A stretch of 14,677 nt of DNA from an uncultured Clostridia bacterium (GTDB lineage: Bacteria > Bacillota > Clostridia > Christensenellales > UBA1242). The DNA is taken from positions 1 through 14,677 of the forward strand of contig CALWFX010000094.1 of assembly GCA_944377765.1 (NCBI GenBank), read 5' to 3'. The notes below the pieces were generated by a model, which had not been told where the DNA came from, ran no database searches, and worked only from the letters and a program-made list of their open reading frames with translations. Positions 8,009 to 14,582 of the stretch are shown here, one piece after another. The position numbers and the translations under genes are program-made. Every line of letters begins with the position of its first letter. Within the stretch, counting starts at the first letter, position 1.

Positions 8009-8037
8009 ATAATAACAAATTTAACAAAATTTTACAA
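8009..8037 (-). promoter_or_regulatory. Promoter of the 7241-8002 gene, predicting a leaderless mRNA
   Basis: Minus strand: -35 TTGTAA (8037-8032), a 17-nt spacer, -10 TATTAT (8014-8009), then ATAGAT and the ATG. With the usual six-base gap from -10 to +1, transcription begins at the A of the start codon. The -35 lies in TTTTACAAGTAA (8030-8041), identical over 12 bases and in the same register as at the lepA promoter. Confidence 0.62.
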
Positions 8038-8059
8038 GTAATTTTTTAATTTAAACAAC

Positions 8060-8089
8060 AAAAAAGTAATAAAAATATAATTTTATTAC
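8060..8089 (-). terminator. Rho-independent terminator of the epimerase-ferredoxin operon
   Basis: Perfect 9-bp but AT-rich stem GTAATAAAA (8066-8074) / TTTTATTAC (8081-8089) with a 6-nt loop. On the minus strand it is followed by six T (8065-8060). It starts 14 nt beyond the stop codon of the flavodoxin/ferredoxin gene. Confidence 0.75.
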
Positions 8090-8103
8090 CTTTTTAAACA
8101 AAA

Positions 8104-9033
8104 TTACACTTTTTCTGCAACTTCTTCTTCATCAAAAACACTTTCTTCTTGGAAGTTTTGCTTTTTTAAGTTTTCATATTTTTTAATTTTTTCTTCACAA
8201 TTAGCAAAATATTTTATATAAGATTTTTTGCAATAATTTTTATGTTTGTTCTCTTCTTCAACCTTTGGTTTCTCAAATGTGTAAGGTCCATTAACCTTCC
8301 ATTTTTCAAACAAACCTATTTTAATGGCATTTTCTTTGCAAAAGAAAGAACAACGCATACACATAATGCAATTTTTACCGAATTTCAACTCGCCATTTTC
8401 AACTGTTATGTTATGAGTTGGACACATCCTTGTGCAAGCATTACAATGACAACAGTTTTCATTCACTTTATATCTTTTACCATTAAACCTTCCACCCCAA
8501 TGTTCAACACGAAAGATGAAAGCAAGTAAACTTCCAAACAAAACCTTATCAAGTTCAGCGGTTTTTCCGCTTAAAAGTTCTTCTGCATCAATAGGTATAA
8601 CCTTTTGAGCTGTTTCCCACATATCATATGCCATTTTGTCAGTATGGCGAAAAATTATGTTATAAGGCATAACATAATGATATTCATTTGTTAAGTCATA
8701 GTTTTTTCTTCCAAGTATCTTTTTAAGTTTAATTGAAGAAATGTTATTTAACTTCAATGGCTCGCCTGAAGTGTTTAAGATGAATAATGGCTTTGTATAT
8801 TTTAATTCAGGCAATTTTTTTGCAAAGTCTAAAACAATTGCTGGAGCATTAAAAGCATGAACAGGATATGCAATTCCAACTTTATCATAGTCGTCTAAAT
8901 TAAAATTCATTTCATTAGATTCAATTCGATACACATCAACTTCTGCACCCTTTTCACAAAGTGCTTCTTTAAATTTATATACAACTCTCTGAGTGTTACC
9001 AGTCCCAGAAAAATAACAAATTAAAATTTTCAT
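8104..9033 (-). CDS. Flavodoxin-like protein with two 4Fe-4S clusters (EFR1-type ferredoxin)
   Basis: A 309-residue electron carrier. The N-terminal half is a flavodoxin domain: MKILICYFSGTGNTQRV carries the FMN phosphate loop (SGTGNT, 9-14), followed by AYPVHAFNAPA (55-65) and NTSGE (87-91). The C-terminal part has two 4Fe-4S motifs, C194-x2-C197-x2-C200-x3-C204-P and C222-x2-C225-x2-C228-x3-C232, then a Lys-rich tail. This matches the EFR1-family ferredoxins of anaerobes; the partner is unknown. No signal peptide or membrane segment is seen, so it is probably cytosolic. ATG at 9033 is chosen because it starts the flavodoxin fold and has AAAGGA upstream; an in-frame start at 9102 would add 23 residues without domain sense. 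It lies one base after the epimerase stop (TAG-T-ATG), so translation is coupled. Confidence 0.9.
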   Translation of the reverse strand: MKILICYFSGTGNTQRVVYKFKEALCEKGAEVDVYRIESNEMNFNLDDYDKVGIAYPVHAFNAPAIVLDFAKKLPELKYTKPLFILNTSGEPLKLNNISSIKLKKILGRKNYDLTNEYHYVMPYNIIFRHTDKMAYDMWETAQKVIPIDAEELLSGKTAELDKVLFGSLLAFIFRVEHWGGRFNGKRYKVNENCCHCNACTRMCPTHNITVENGELKFGKNCIMCMRCSFFCKENAIKIGLFEKWKVNGPYTFEKPKVEEENKHKNYCKKSYIKYFANCEEKIKKYENLKKQNFQEESVFDEEEVAEKV

Positions 9034-9034
9034 A

Positions 9035-10588
9035 CTAATTCCTTTCTTTTGTTTCCATTCTTGCATTAAAATTGTCGTCAAAATAATATAAGTTGTTTTC
9101 ATTTATATCATGAGAATCAAGCCAAATTTGAGCAATAATTTTGTCTTTTTTTGCTAAACTATCAAAATCCCAAACATTTTCCTTATATATTTTGTTATAA
9201 AAATGCCCCGCTTTCAAAACACTGTATGCAGTTGCAGTAAACTTTTCGCCATCAGCATTTTCAAAATCATATTTTTCATAAAGACCTTTATATTCTTTAC
9301 TTAACAATTTTCCGCCATGACCTTCAGCAACTTTAACAAGGTCGTTATATGTAATTTCACTATCTTTTTTATCTAAATCAAACATATAATCAATAAGCTT
9401 GGCATTTTCAATTTTTCTTAAATTTTGATAGTCTATCTTTTCGCCTTCGTCATTTTTGTTTTCAACAAGCAAATTAAATTTATCCCAAGGTTCGAAAAGT
9501 GACTTATATTTTTCTTCTCCACCAAAATAAGCCACCATCCTTGCGTGGTCGTTATGTTTTGCCCAATATGCTGGAGAATTATCATCCTTAAAAAGTCTTT
9601 TGATAACCAAAGTTGATATTAAACTTTTAGGCACTATTTTTCCCATTTTATAATAAGAATGTGTTTTTAATAAATCTTTCCAAAATTTTGTGGCAGTTTC
9701 ACTTTGGTAATTAAATAATTCATTTAAATTTTGACCGTCATAAAACCACATACCATGAAAATTTCTAATAGCATTATAGTATGGCTTAAAGAAATCTTTC
9801 GCACTTCCACCAATAAGTTTAAAGCCATCATTTAAGGTGTCAAAGCCAGTTAAACAATTTTCACTTCCACCGCCTATATTAAAACACTTTTTCCAGAAAA
9901 CATTGCTTAAATCTTCCTTCATGTCTTTTCTTAAAATATTGGCAATCAAAACACCGCTGTCATGAGCAGTTACCCATTCAAGTGGAGCATTAAAACAAGT
10001 GTGAAACATCAAACCATCACTTATATTATCACTAAGCATATTGTTATGTAACATTGCAGATTGACGAAGAACTGCCCAAGTTTTAACTTTTGACTCTAAA
10101 ACTCTAAACTCTCCCCTAAGTTTTGTGGCAGAATAAATATCAAAAGGACTTACAAGAAGTGGGTCGCCCACTCTGCCCCAAGGATGTTTATAATTTCTGT
10201 TTCCATAAAGAGCAACAGTTGAAATATGAATAAGTTTAGGCTGTTTTTCCATATTTTCAATGGCAGAAACAAGATTGTCAACGCCAATTTGATTGCACTC
10301 TATTGCTTTAATAGGAAATTTATCAGAATGTGGTGGAATAACTGCAGCCAAATTAATAACATAATCGGTATCTTTTACCAATTTTTCACAAATTTCTCTA
10401 TCTTTTATGTTTCCATAAATAATTTCTAATTTATTTCTAAAATTTTTATACTTTTTCAAAAGTTTTTTAATTCTTTTATCATCAGGAAGAACCAAAAACT
10501 TAAATTTATCAATTTCATTTATCTTAACAACTTCTGAAAGAGTAGCCTGTCCCATATTTCCAGTAATTCCAGTTATTGCAACAACCAT
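9035..10588 (-). CDS. NAD(P)-dependent epimerase/dehydratase (extended SDR) with extra C-terminal domain
   Basis: Oxidoreductase or isomerase of the extended short-chain dehydrogenase superfamily; substrate unknown. The Rossmann motif is G7-x2-G10-x2-G13 (GITGNMG). The catalytic set is Ser123 (HISTVALYG) and Y152-SAT-K156. The SDR part ends near residue 330, and about 185 further residues are unusual for a sugar epimerase. Within them, residues 421-463 (GGKLLSKEYKG, DGEKF, YSVLKAGHFY) resemble a treble-clef-like zinc repeat whose cysteines have been replaced, followed by KKDKIIAQIW. ATG at 10588 has GGAGG eight bases upstream and directly starts the beta-strand before the nucleotide loop. A longer frame to 10663 runs into the promoter. 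It is cotranscribed with the flavodoxin/ferredoxin gene, suggesting a redox partnership. The fold is sure, the substrate is not. Confidence 0.9.
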   Translation of the reverse strand: MVVAITGITGNMGQATLSEVVKINEIDKFKFLVLPDDKRIKKLLKKYKNFRNKLEIIYGNIKDREICEKLVKDTDYVINLAAVIPPHSDKFPIKAIECNQIGVDNLVSAIENMEKQPKLIHISTVALYGNRNYKHPWGRVGDPLLVSPFDIYSATKLRGEFRVLESKVKTWAVLRQSAMLHNNMLSDNISDGLMFHTCFNAPLEWVTAHDSGVLIANILRKDMKEDLSNVFWKKCFNIGGGSENCLTGFDTLNDGFKLIGGSAKDFFKPYYNAIRNFHGMWFYDGQNLNELFNYQSETATKFWKDLLKTHSYYKMGKIVPKSLISTLVIKRLFKDDNSPAYWAKHNDHARMVAYFGGEEKYKSLFEPWDKFNLLVENKNDEGEKIDYQNLRKIENAKLIDYMFDLDKKDSEITYNDLVKVAEGHGGKLLSKEYKGLYEKYDFENADGEKFTATAYSVLKAGHFYNKIYKENVWDFDSLAKKDKIIAQIWLDSHDINENNLYYFDDNFNARMETKERN

Positions 10589-10610
10589 AATACTTTCCTC
10601 CAAATTAAAA

Positions 10611-10629
10611 TGGCAAGATAAACTTACCA
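10611..10629 (-). other. 5'-terminal hairpin in the epimerase operon leader
   Basis: Seven-pair stem in the transcript, TGGTAAG (10629-10623) with CTTGCCA (10617-10611), one G-U pair and a 5-nt loop. It starts within a base or two of the predicted +1 (about 10628), as in the ylxM leader, and is separated from the GGAGG ribosome site by about 10 nt. Confidence 0.45.
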
Positions 10630-10634
10630 AATTC

Positions 10635-10663
10635 ATTTTATCATATTGAAATTTTTTTGACAA
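10635..10663 (-). promoter_or_regulatory. Promoter of the epimerase-ferredoxin operon, extended -10
   Basis: Minus strand: -35 TTGTCA (10663-10658), a 17-nt spacer, then TGATAAAAT, where TAAAAT is at 10640-10635 with the TGn extension. The predicted leader is about 40 nt. The gap 10664-10763 between this promoter and rlmH is very AT-rich; it holds no gene and no clear GC-stemmed terminator. Confidence 0.8.
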
Positions 10664-10763
10664 GAAAATAGATTAAAATTTAAAATTTTTTAACTAATTA
10701 TATTTAAATAACTAACCAACATCAATTTATGTAAATCATTTCATTTAAAATAAAGTTTATAAA

Positions 10764-11222
10764 TTACTTATGATAAGTTTTTCCATTTAAAATGGTAAAC
10801 GCACGATAAATTTGTTCCAAAAGCATAATTCTGAAAAGATTATGCGGAAAAGTCATTTTAGAAAAAGAAATTTTCTTTTGACAACATTCCTTAACTTTTT
10901 CACTGACACCATAAGAACCACCAACAACAAAAGTGATTTTAGAATTTTCTAATGCTATCTTTTCAATTTCTTTTGCAAATTCTTCGCTCGAACAGCATTT
11001 GCCTTCAACATCGCAAAGTATGGACAGCCCAAATAAATTTTTGACTATCTCTTCACCTTCTTTTTCTTTAATTAAACTTATATTTTCATATTTATTTTGT
11101 TCTTTAAGTTCAACTATATTAACTTTGCAAAAAGCAGAAAGTCTTTTAAGATATTCATTCTGTTCATCCAAAGAAAACTTTTCCTTTAAATTTCCAACAC
11201 AAACAACATTAATTGTTATCAT
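10764..11222 (-). CDS. rlmH: 23S rRNA (pseudouridine-1915 N3)-methyltransferase RlmH
   Basis: SPOUT-class SAM-dependent methyltransferase that modifies pseudouridine 1915 in helix 69 of 23S rRNA on assembled 70S ribosomes; it works as a homodimer. The 152 residues show the typical start MITINVVCVGNLKEKF, the SAM-binding knot FVVGGSYGVSEKVKE (98-112), and the signature end FPHNLFRIMLLEQIYRAF with C-terminal YHK. It is slightly shorter than the usual 155-160. The ATG at 11222 overlaps the upstream stop by one base (TAATG), indicating coupling, with a G-rich but weak ribosome site; an in-frame TTG at 11234 is less likely. Last gene of the CPBP operon. Two CC pairs (76-77, 113-114) are unusual but not diagnostic. 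Confidence 0.95.
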   Translation of the reverse strand: MITINVVCVGNLKEKFSLDEQNEYLKRLSAFCKVNIVELKEQNKYENISLIKEKEGEEIVKNLFGLSILCDVEGKCCSSEEFAKEIEKIALENSKITFVVGGSYGVSEKVKECCQKKISFSKMTFPHNLFRIMLLEQIYRAFTILNGKTYHK

Positions 11223-12358
11223 TAAAGCCCCCAAATAAACGAAAATACAGTAACAGCACTCATCAAAACAATTGACATAATAAGTAAAATTTTTGACCTT
11301 ATATCCATTTTGACTTTTTTAGGCTTTGGCACAACAGCATTTGGATTGTTTTTTATATATTCTTTTAAATCGTCAAAAGAAACAAAAACATATTGATTTC
11401 CATCGCTATTAAAAATCATGTCGCCTTCTGTTTCATCGTTTTCACCATACTTGATTTTGTTTAAATCATTATAAAAATTAACCTTGCTTGAAAATTGTTG
11501 AACCGCTTTTTGTTTTTCTTTAAAACTATCTTCAAAACTATACTTTACAAGAAGTTTGAAAAGGATAAACAACAATATTAAAAGAATTACAACCAACAAA
11601 AACATTGTAACAAAGCCTAAAATCGCATTTCCAGCAGAGATTGATGACAACAGATAGAATATACCGCCTGAAGACTTGCCTGTGGATATGAGATAAGACA
11701 TAACAACGCTTATGCCATTATTCATAAAATGGATAATCATACATGGATAAATTGACTCGCTAACATATAAAACCAAATTCAAAAACATTCCAATAATAGT
11801 GGCATAAAAGAATTGTTCAATGTTCATATGAAGAAGACCAAACATAAGCCCTGTCAACAAAATGTTGTTTTTCATGCCAAGTCCAGTATTACCAAACAAA
11901 AGCATTCCCCTATGCAAATTTTCTTCACATATCGCTGGCAAAAGTGCTGTGAAAACAAGTCCTAATATTAAAGCTGAAACTGAACTTGTCCCAGAACCTG
12001 AGCTATAAGCATGATAACCTAAGCCAGTTAAAATTGCCTGAAAGAAAGCGGAAATAAAAATATTGAGGCAATAGACCACAACTCCAAGCCCTATTGAAAT
12101 TAAAATGACACGCCAAGAAATTCTATGATAACTAAAATTATCAAAAGTTTTTGCAAAACTTCTCTTTGTTAAAAATTTAAACATTAAAAAGGAAAAAACC
12201 AAAAGTATGCCAATTTGAAGAAAGCCATTAACTATATATTTTCCCATGTCTCCCATAAAGTCAAAAACGCCGAACTGACTGAGCATTCTTATTGTAACAA
12301 AAAGGCATACAACAATAAAATATATTAAACTTGACGCAAAGGTATATTTTTTCCCCAC
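11222..12358 (-). CDS. CPBP-family intramembrane metalloprotease, second of a tandem pair
   Basis: Member of the CPBP (CAAX protease / bacteriocin-processing, Abi) family of glutamate-type intramembrane endopeptidases; substrate unknown. All conserved motifs are present: E145-E146-x3-R150 (CEENLHRG), F173-x3-H177 and H210-x3-N214 (HFMNN), so it is probably active. About eight membrane segments fill residues 9-270. A hydrophilic domain of about 75 residues (272-350) follows, then a last membrane anchor (353-376). The start is GTG at 12358 with AGGAG at ideal spacing; it lies 23 bp after the first CPBP gene and overlaps rlmH by one base. Relatives act in bacteriocin self-immunity, pheromone processing or membrane-protein turnover; nothing here selects one of these. 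Confidence 0.9.
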   Translation of the reverse strand: MGKKYTFASSLIYFIVVCLFVTIRMLSQFGVFDFMGDMGKYIVNGFLQIGILLVFSFLMFKFLTKRSFAKTFDNFSYHRISWRVILISIGLGVVVYCLNIFISAFFQAILTGLGYHAYSSGSGTSSVSALILGLVFTALLPAICEENLHRGMLLFGNTGLGMKNNILLTGLMFGLLHMNIEQFFYATIIGMFLNLVLYVSESIYPCMIIHFMNNGISVVMSYLISTGKSSGGIFYLLSSISAGNAILGFVTMFLLVVILLILLFILFKLLVKYSFEDSFKEKQKAVQQFSSKVNFYNDLNKIKYGENDETEGDMIFNSDGNQYVFVSFDDLKEYIKNNPNAVVPKPKKVKMDIRSKILLIMSIVLMSAVTVFSFIWGL

Positions 12359-12381
12359 TTATAACTCCTAATAATATTCTA

Positions 12382-13488
12382 TTATCCCGCGACTAAATTT
12401 ATAACAAGAATAAGCACAGAAATAACAATTCCAACATAAATGGTTACTGGCAATTTCCAAAGCATCATTGGTTTGCTATCGCTAAATTCTTCGCCTTCTT
12501 CAACATGAGGTTCAAATTCCTGCTTTCTGAGATAGAACCAATAAAATAGGAAGAATAAAGCCCCAACAACTAATGCTAAAATGATAGATACCAAAATATA
12601 AACCCAATTAATTGCAAGCCCAGCAACATTAATTGCTCCCACATTTTCCAAATATTGAATGGTAATCGTTGTTATATTATTAAATAAATGCATCAAAAAT
12701 GGATAAACAAGGTTATTTGTTTTGTTAAGCACCAAGGCAAAAATGCATCCCATTACAAAAGGATAAATAAATTGGTTAAGACTTTGATGCATTAAAGCGA
12801 ACAAGAGAGAAGAAAGGAATATTGCCCCCAAACTTCCAATACCACGCTTTAAACCATTGAATATGACGCCACGGAAAATTAATTCTTCAAAAAATGCTGG
12901 AATAAGTGCAAACAATAAAAGCCAAAGCACATACCAGCCAAAATTGTCAAGAGGGATTGGATTTGAAGAAGATGTTACACCCCAAATCTCAAACAATTTG
13001 CCAAAGCACCCTTCAATAAGCCCAAAAAGCCCAATAACAAAAACAATTCCAAAAACTGCACACAATACTGCTGGAATAGGCTTAATTTTTTTGTTAATTT
13101 TAAATTTAGAAGCAGAAAATTTTATTCTGTGAACTTTGTTATATATAAAAAACACGCAGGCAAAAACAGTTTGTGTAATTAGAGCATAAGGAATGGAAAA
13201 CCAAAGATAGTTTTCAAGCAAAATTTCAGCAAAATTTTGTCCTTCTTGAAAAGTTATTCCAACCGCTGTTGCAATTCCATAGCTTATATATGTGAAAGCA
13301 AAAGATATTAAAATTGGAAGTAATAATACCCATAAAAAAACCATGCCTGCATCATGAACATTATAAAAATTACGCTTGGCAATGATTTTTTTAAATTTTT
13401 CATCATCAATTACTTCTACTGTTTGTTTATCATTAGCAACTTTTTCAGTTTGCTTATTTGTTTTATTTTGATTTTTCTTATTACTCAT
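12382..13488 (-). CDS. CPBP-family intramembrane metalloprotease, first of a tandem pair
   Basis: A 368-residue CPBP (CAAX protease) family protein. The N-terminus is a soluble, Lys/Asn/Gln-rich tail (1-45), followed by membrane segments from about 48. The active-site motifs are complete: E201-E202-x3-R206 (EELIFRG), F230-x3-H234 (FALMH) and H267-x3-N271 (HLFNN). An acidic loop (EEGEEFSDSK) precedes a final membrane anchor, the same general plan as the next gene, so the pair probably arose by duplication and diverged. ATG at 13488 begins MSNKKNQ; a TTG-started extension to 13566 would read through the promoter. No Shine-Dalgarno is present and the -10 box ends seven bases upstream, so a leaderless mRNA is predicted. 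First gene of the operon ending with rlmH, divergent from tadA. Confidence 0.9.
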   Translation of the reverse strand: MSNKKNQNKTNKQTEKVANDKQTVEVIDDEKFKKIIAKRNFYNVHDAGMVFLWVLLLPILISFAFTYISYGIATAVGITFQEGQNFAEILLENYLWFSIPYALITQTVFACVFFIYNKVHRIKFSASKFKINKKIKPIPAVLCAVFGIVFVIGLFGLIEGCFGKLFEIWGVTSSSNPIPLDNFGWYVLWLLLFALIPAFFEELIFRGVIFNGLKRGIGSLGAIFLSSLLFALMHQSLNQFIYPFVMGCIFALVLNKTNNLVYPFLMHLFNNITTITIQYLENVGAINVAGLAINWVYILVSIILALVVGALFFLFYWFYLRKQEFEPHVEEGEEFSDSKPMMLWKLPVTIYVGIVISVLILVINLVAG

Positions 13489-13495
13489 AATAGTA

Positions 13496-13524
13496 ATAAT
13501 ATCACAATATTTGAAAAAAAACAA
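13496..13524 (-). promoter_or_regulatory. Promoter of the CPBP-CPBP-rlmH operon, predicting a leaderless mRNA
   Basis: Minus strand: -35 TTGTTT (13524-13519), a 17-nt spacer, then TGATATTAT, where TATTAT is at 13501-13496 with the TGn extension. Seven bases (TACTATT) separate it from the ATG, so transcription should start at or one base before the start codon. Confidence 0.62.
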
Positions 13525-13533
13525 CAAATATGC

Positions 13534-13562
13534 TGGACTTAAAAAAATTTTTGCAGTAAAAT
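13534..13562 (+). promoter_or_regulatory. Promoter of tadA, predicting a leaderless mRNA
   Basis: Plus strand: -10 TAAAAT (13557-13562), six bases (ACAAGC), then the ATG at 13569. A weak -35 TGGACT (13534-13539) lies 17 nt upstream. No Shine-Dalgarno is present. It lies back to back with the CPBP promoter; the two -35 boxes are about 9 bp apart. Confidence 0.5.
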
Positions 13563-13568
13563 ACAAGC

Positions 13569-14024
13569 ATGAAAAATATAAAAAATTTTATGGAAATTGC
13601 TTTTCAAGAAGCAGAAAAAGCATATAAAAAAGATGAAGTTCCAATTGGTGCTTGCATAGTGAAAAATGGGAAATTAATTTCAAAAGGACACAACACAAGA
13701 GAAAGAAGAAAAAATGCTCTTTGTCATGCTGAAATCGTTGCAATAAATAAAGCCTGCAAAAAACTTCATGACTGGCGTTTAGAAGACTGTGAAATGTATG
13801 TTACCTTAAAACCTTGCCCAATGTGTGCTGGTGCAATTGTGAATGCCAGGATTAAAAAAGTGTTCTATGGTGCAACAGAAACAAATGCAAATGACAACCT
13901 TTGCGAGCAAATTTTTTCAAGTGAAAGACTTAATCACAAAACTGAACTTGTGAAAATGGAAGAATATAGCGAACAATGCTCAAGGCTTCTTACAACCTTC
14001 TTTAAAAATAGACGAAAAAAGTAA
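13569..14024 (+). CDS. tadA: tRNA-specific adenosine deaminase TadA
   Basis: Zinc deaminase that converts A34 to inosine in the wobble position of tRNA-Arg(ACG), an essential step for reading CGN codons in most bacteria. The 151 residues carry the cytidine-deaminase-fold active site H53-A-E55 (CHAEIVAI) and P82-C83-P-M-C86 (KPCPMCAG), with EVPIGACIV (23-31), HNTRE (41-45) and GAIVNARIKKVFYG (88-101) typical of TadA. Length is normal. The only plus-strand gene. ATG at 13569 lacks a ribosome site and follows a -10 box by six bases; a second ATG at 13590 (MEIAFQEAEKAY) also lacks one and is a less likely start. A terminator follows 12 nt after the stop. Confidence 0.96.
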   Translation: MKNIKNFMEIAFQEAEKAYKKDEVPIGACIVKNGKLISKGHNTRERRKNALCHAEIVAINKACKKLHDWRLEDCEMYVTLKPCPMCAGAIVNARIKKVFYGATETNANDNLCEQIFSSERLNHKTELVKMEEYSEQCSRLLTTFFKNRRKK

Positions 14025-14036
14025 CTTTTATATACT

Positions 14037-14066
14037 AAAAAAGAGATTGCAACCAATCTCTTTTTT
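14037..14066. terminator. Bidirectional terminator between convergent tadA and the SHOCT gene
   Basis: Perfect 13-bp stem AAAAAAGAGATTG (14037-14049) / CAATCTCTTTTTT (14054-14066) with loop CAAC. The A-run on one side and T-run on the other give a U-tract in both directions, serving tadA on the plus strand and the 14076-14582 gene on the minus strand. Confidence 0.92.
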
Positions 14067-14075
14067 ATAAGCACT

Positions 14076-14582
14076 TTATAACAAATCCATAAGTTGTTTA
14101 TTAAATTCTTCTTCAGTAATAACTCCGTCATCTCTAAGTTTTCTTAATTCTTCAACCTTCTTTTTCTTTTCATTATTAGCATTTTCTTCCGCTCTTTCTT
14201 CTCTTCTAATTTCACTTGGAGAATTGATAATAATAATATCTGGAATAAACATTGAAATAAGAAGCAAAATCCAAGGAATCCAACCGCCTGCTAAAATAAC
14301 GATGATGAGTCCAGCAATATAATATTTTTGTGAATACCTAAAATATTTTCCTCTTTTCCTAACTGAATATATAAGCAAAATACTTCCAATAATTCCAGCA
14401 ACAACTTCAACAAAAACAAAATAAACGCTGTAAAAAGAAATAATGTAAATATATTGACCAATAGTATTAATATAATATTCTGGGTCAACACAATATATAA
14501 TTGCAACCACAAGATTTGCCACCATATTGATTAAGTTTAAAATTGCAGCACTTAAAATTAAATTTCTTTTTGTCTTATTCAT
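14076..14582 (-). CDS. Small membrane protein with C-terminal SHOCT domain
   Basis: A 168-residue protein of unknown function. Three to four hydrophobic segments (about 7-30, 40-75 as one or two, 88-116) are followed by a charged linker rich in Glu, Lys and Arg (120-142) and a SHOCT motif (about 142-168): VEELRKLRDDGVITEEEF followed by NKQLMDLL. SHOCT is a short C-terminal helical domain attached to many otherwise unrelated bacterial proteins and is thought to mediate oligomerisation; the membrane part matches no family I can name. ATG at 14582 has AAGGAAG upstream. It converges with tadA on a shared terminator. No clear promoter could be picked in the 95 bp before it, so it may belong to a transcript entering from the right. 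Confidence 0.85.
   Translation of the reverse strand: MNKTKRNLILSAAILNLINMVANLVVAIIYCVDPEYYINTIGQYIYIISFYSVYFVFVEVVAGIIGSILLIYSVRKRGKYFRYSQKYYIAGLIIVILAGGWIPWILLLISMFIPDIIIINSPSEIRREERAEENANNEKKKKVEELRKLRDDGVITEEEFNKQLMDLL

Noticed and set aside
9034..9102. Upstream extension of the flavodoxin/ferredoxin gene by 23 residues
   Set aside because: It overlaps the end of the epimerase in another frame. The ATG at 9033 has its own AAAGGA site and begins exactly at the flavodoxin fold.
10589..10663. Upstream extension of the epimerase gene
   Set aside because: The extension covers the -10 box, the spacer and the -35 of a near-consensus promoter; GGAGG directly precedes the ATG at 10588.
10664..10763. 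Possible terminator or small RNA after rlmH
   Set aside because: Only AT-only partial repeats (TTAGTTA copies, AAATTT palindromes) are seen, with no GC-containing stem followed by a T-run; not enough to call.
10766..10778. Palindrome ACTTAT-G-ATAAGT at the rlmH stop codon
   Set aside because: The one-base centre cannot form an RNA loop at full stem length, no T-run follows, and it lies within the conserved last codons (HK-stop).
11222..13488. Bacteriocin or pheromone system around the CPBP proteases
   Set aside because: No small precursor gene, double-glycine leader, ABC exporter or radical-SAM peptide modifier was found; the nearest radical-SAM protein is HemW, in a separate operon.
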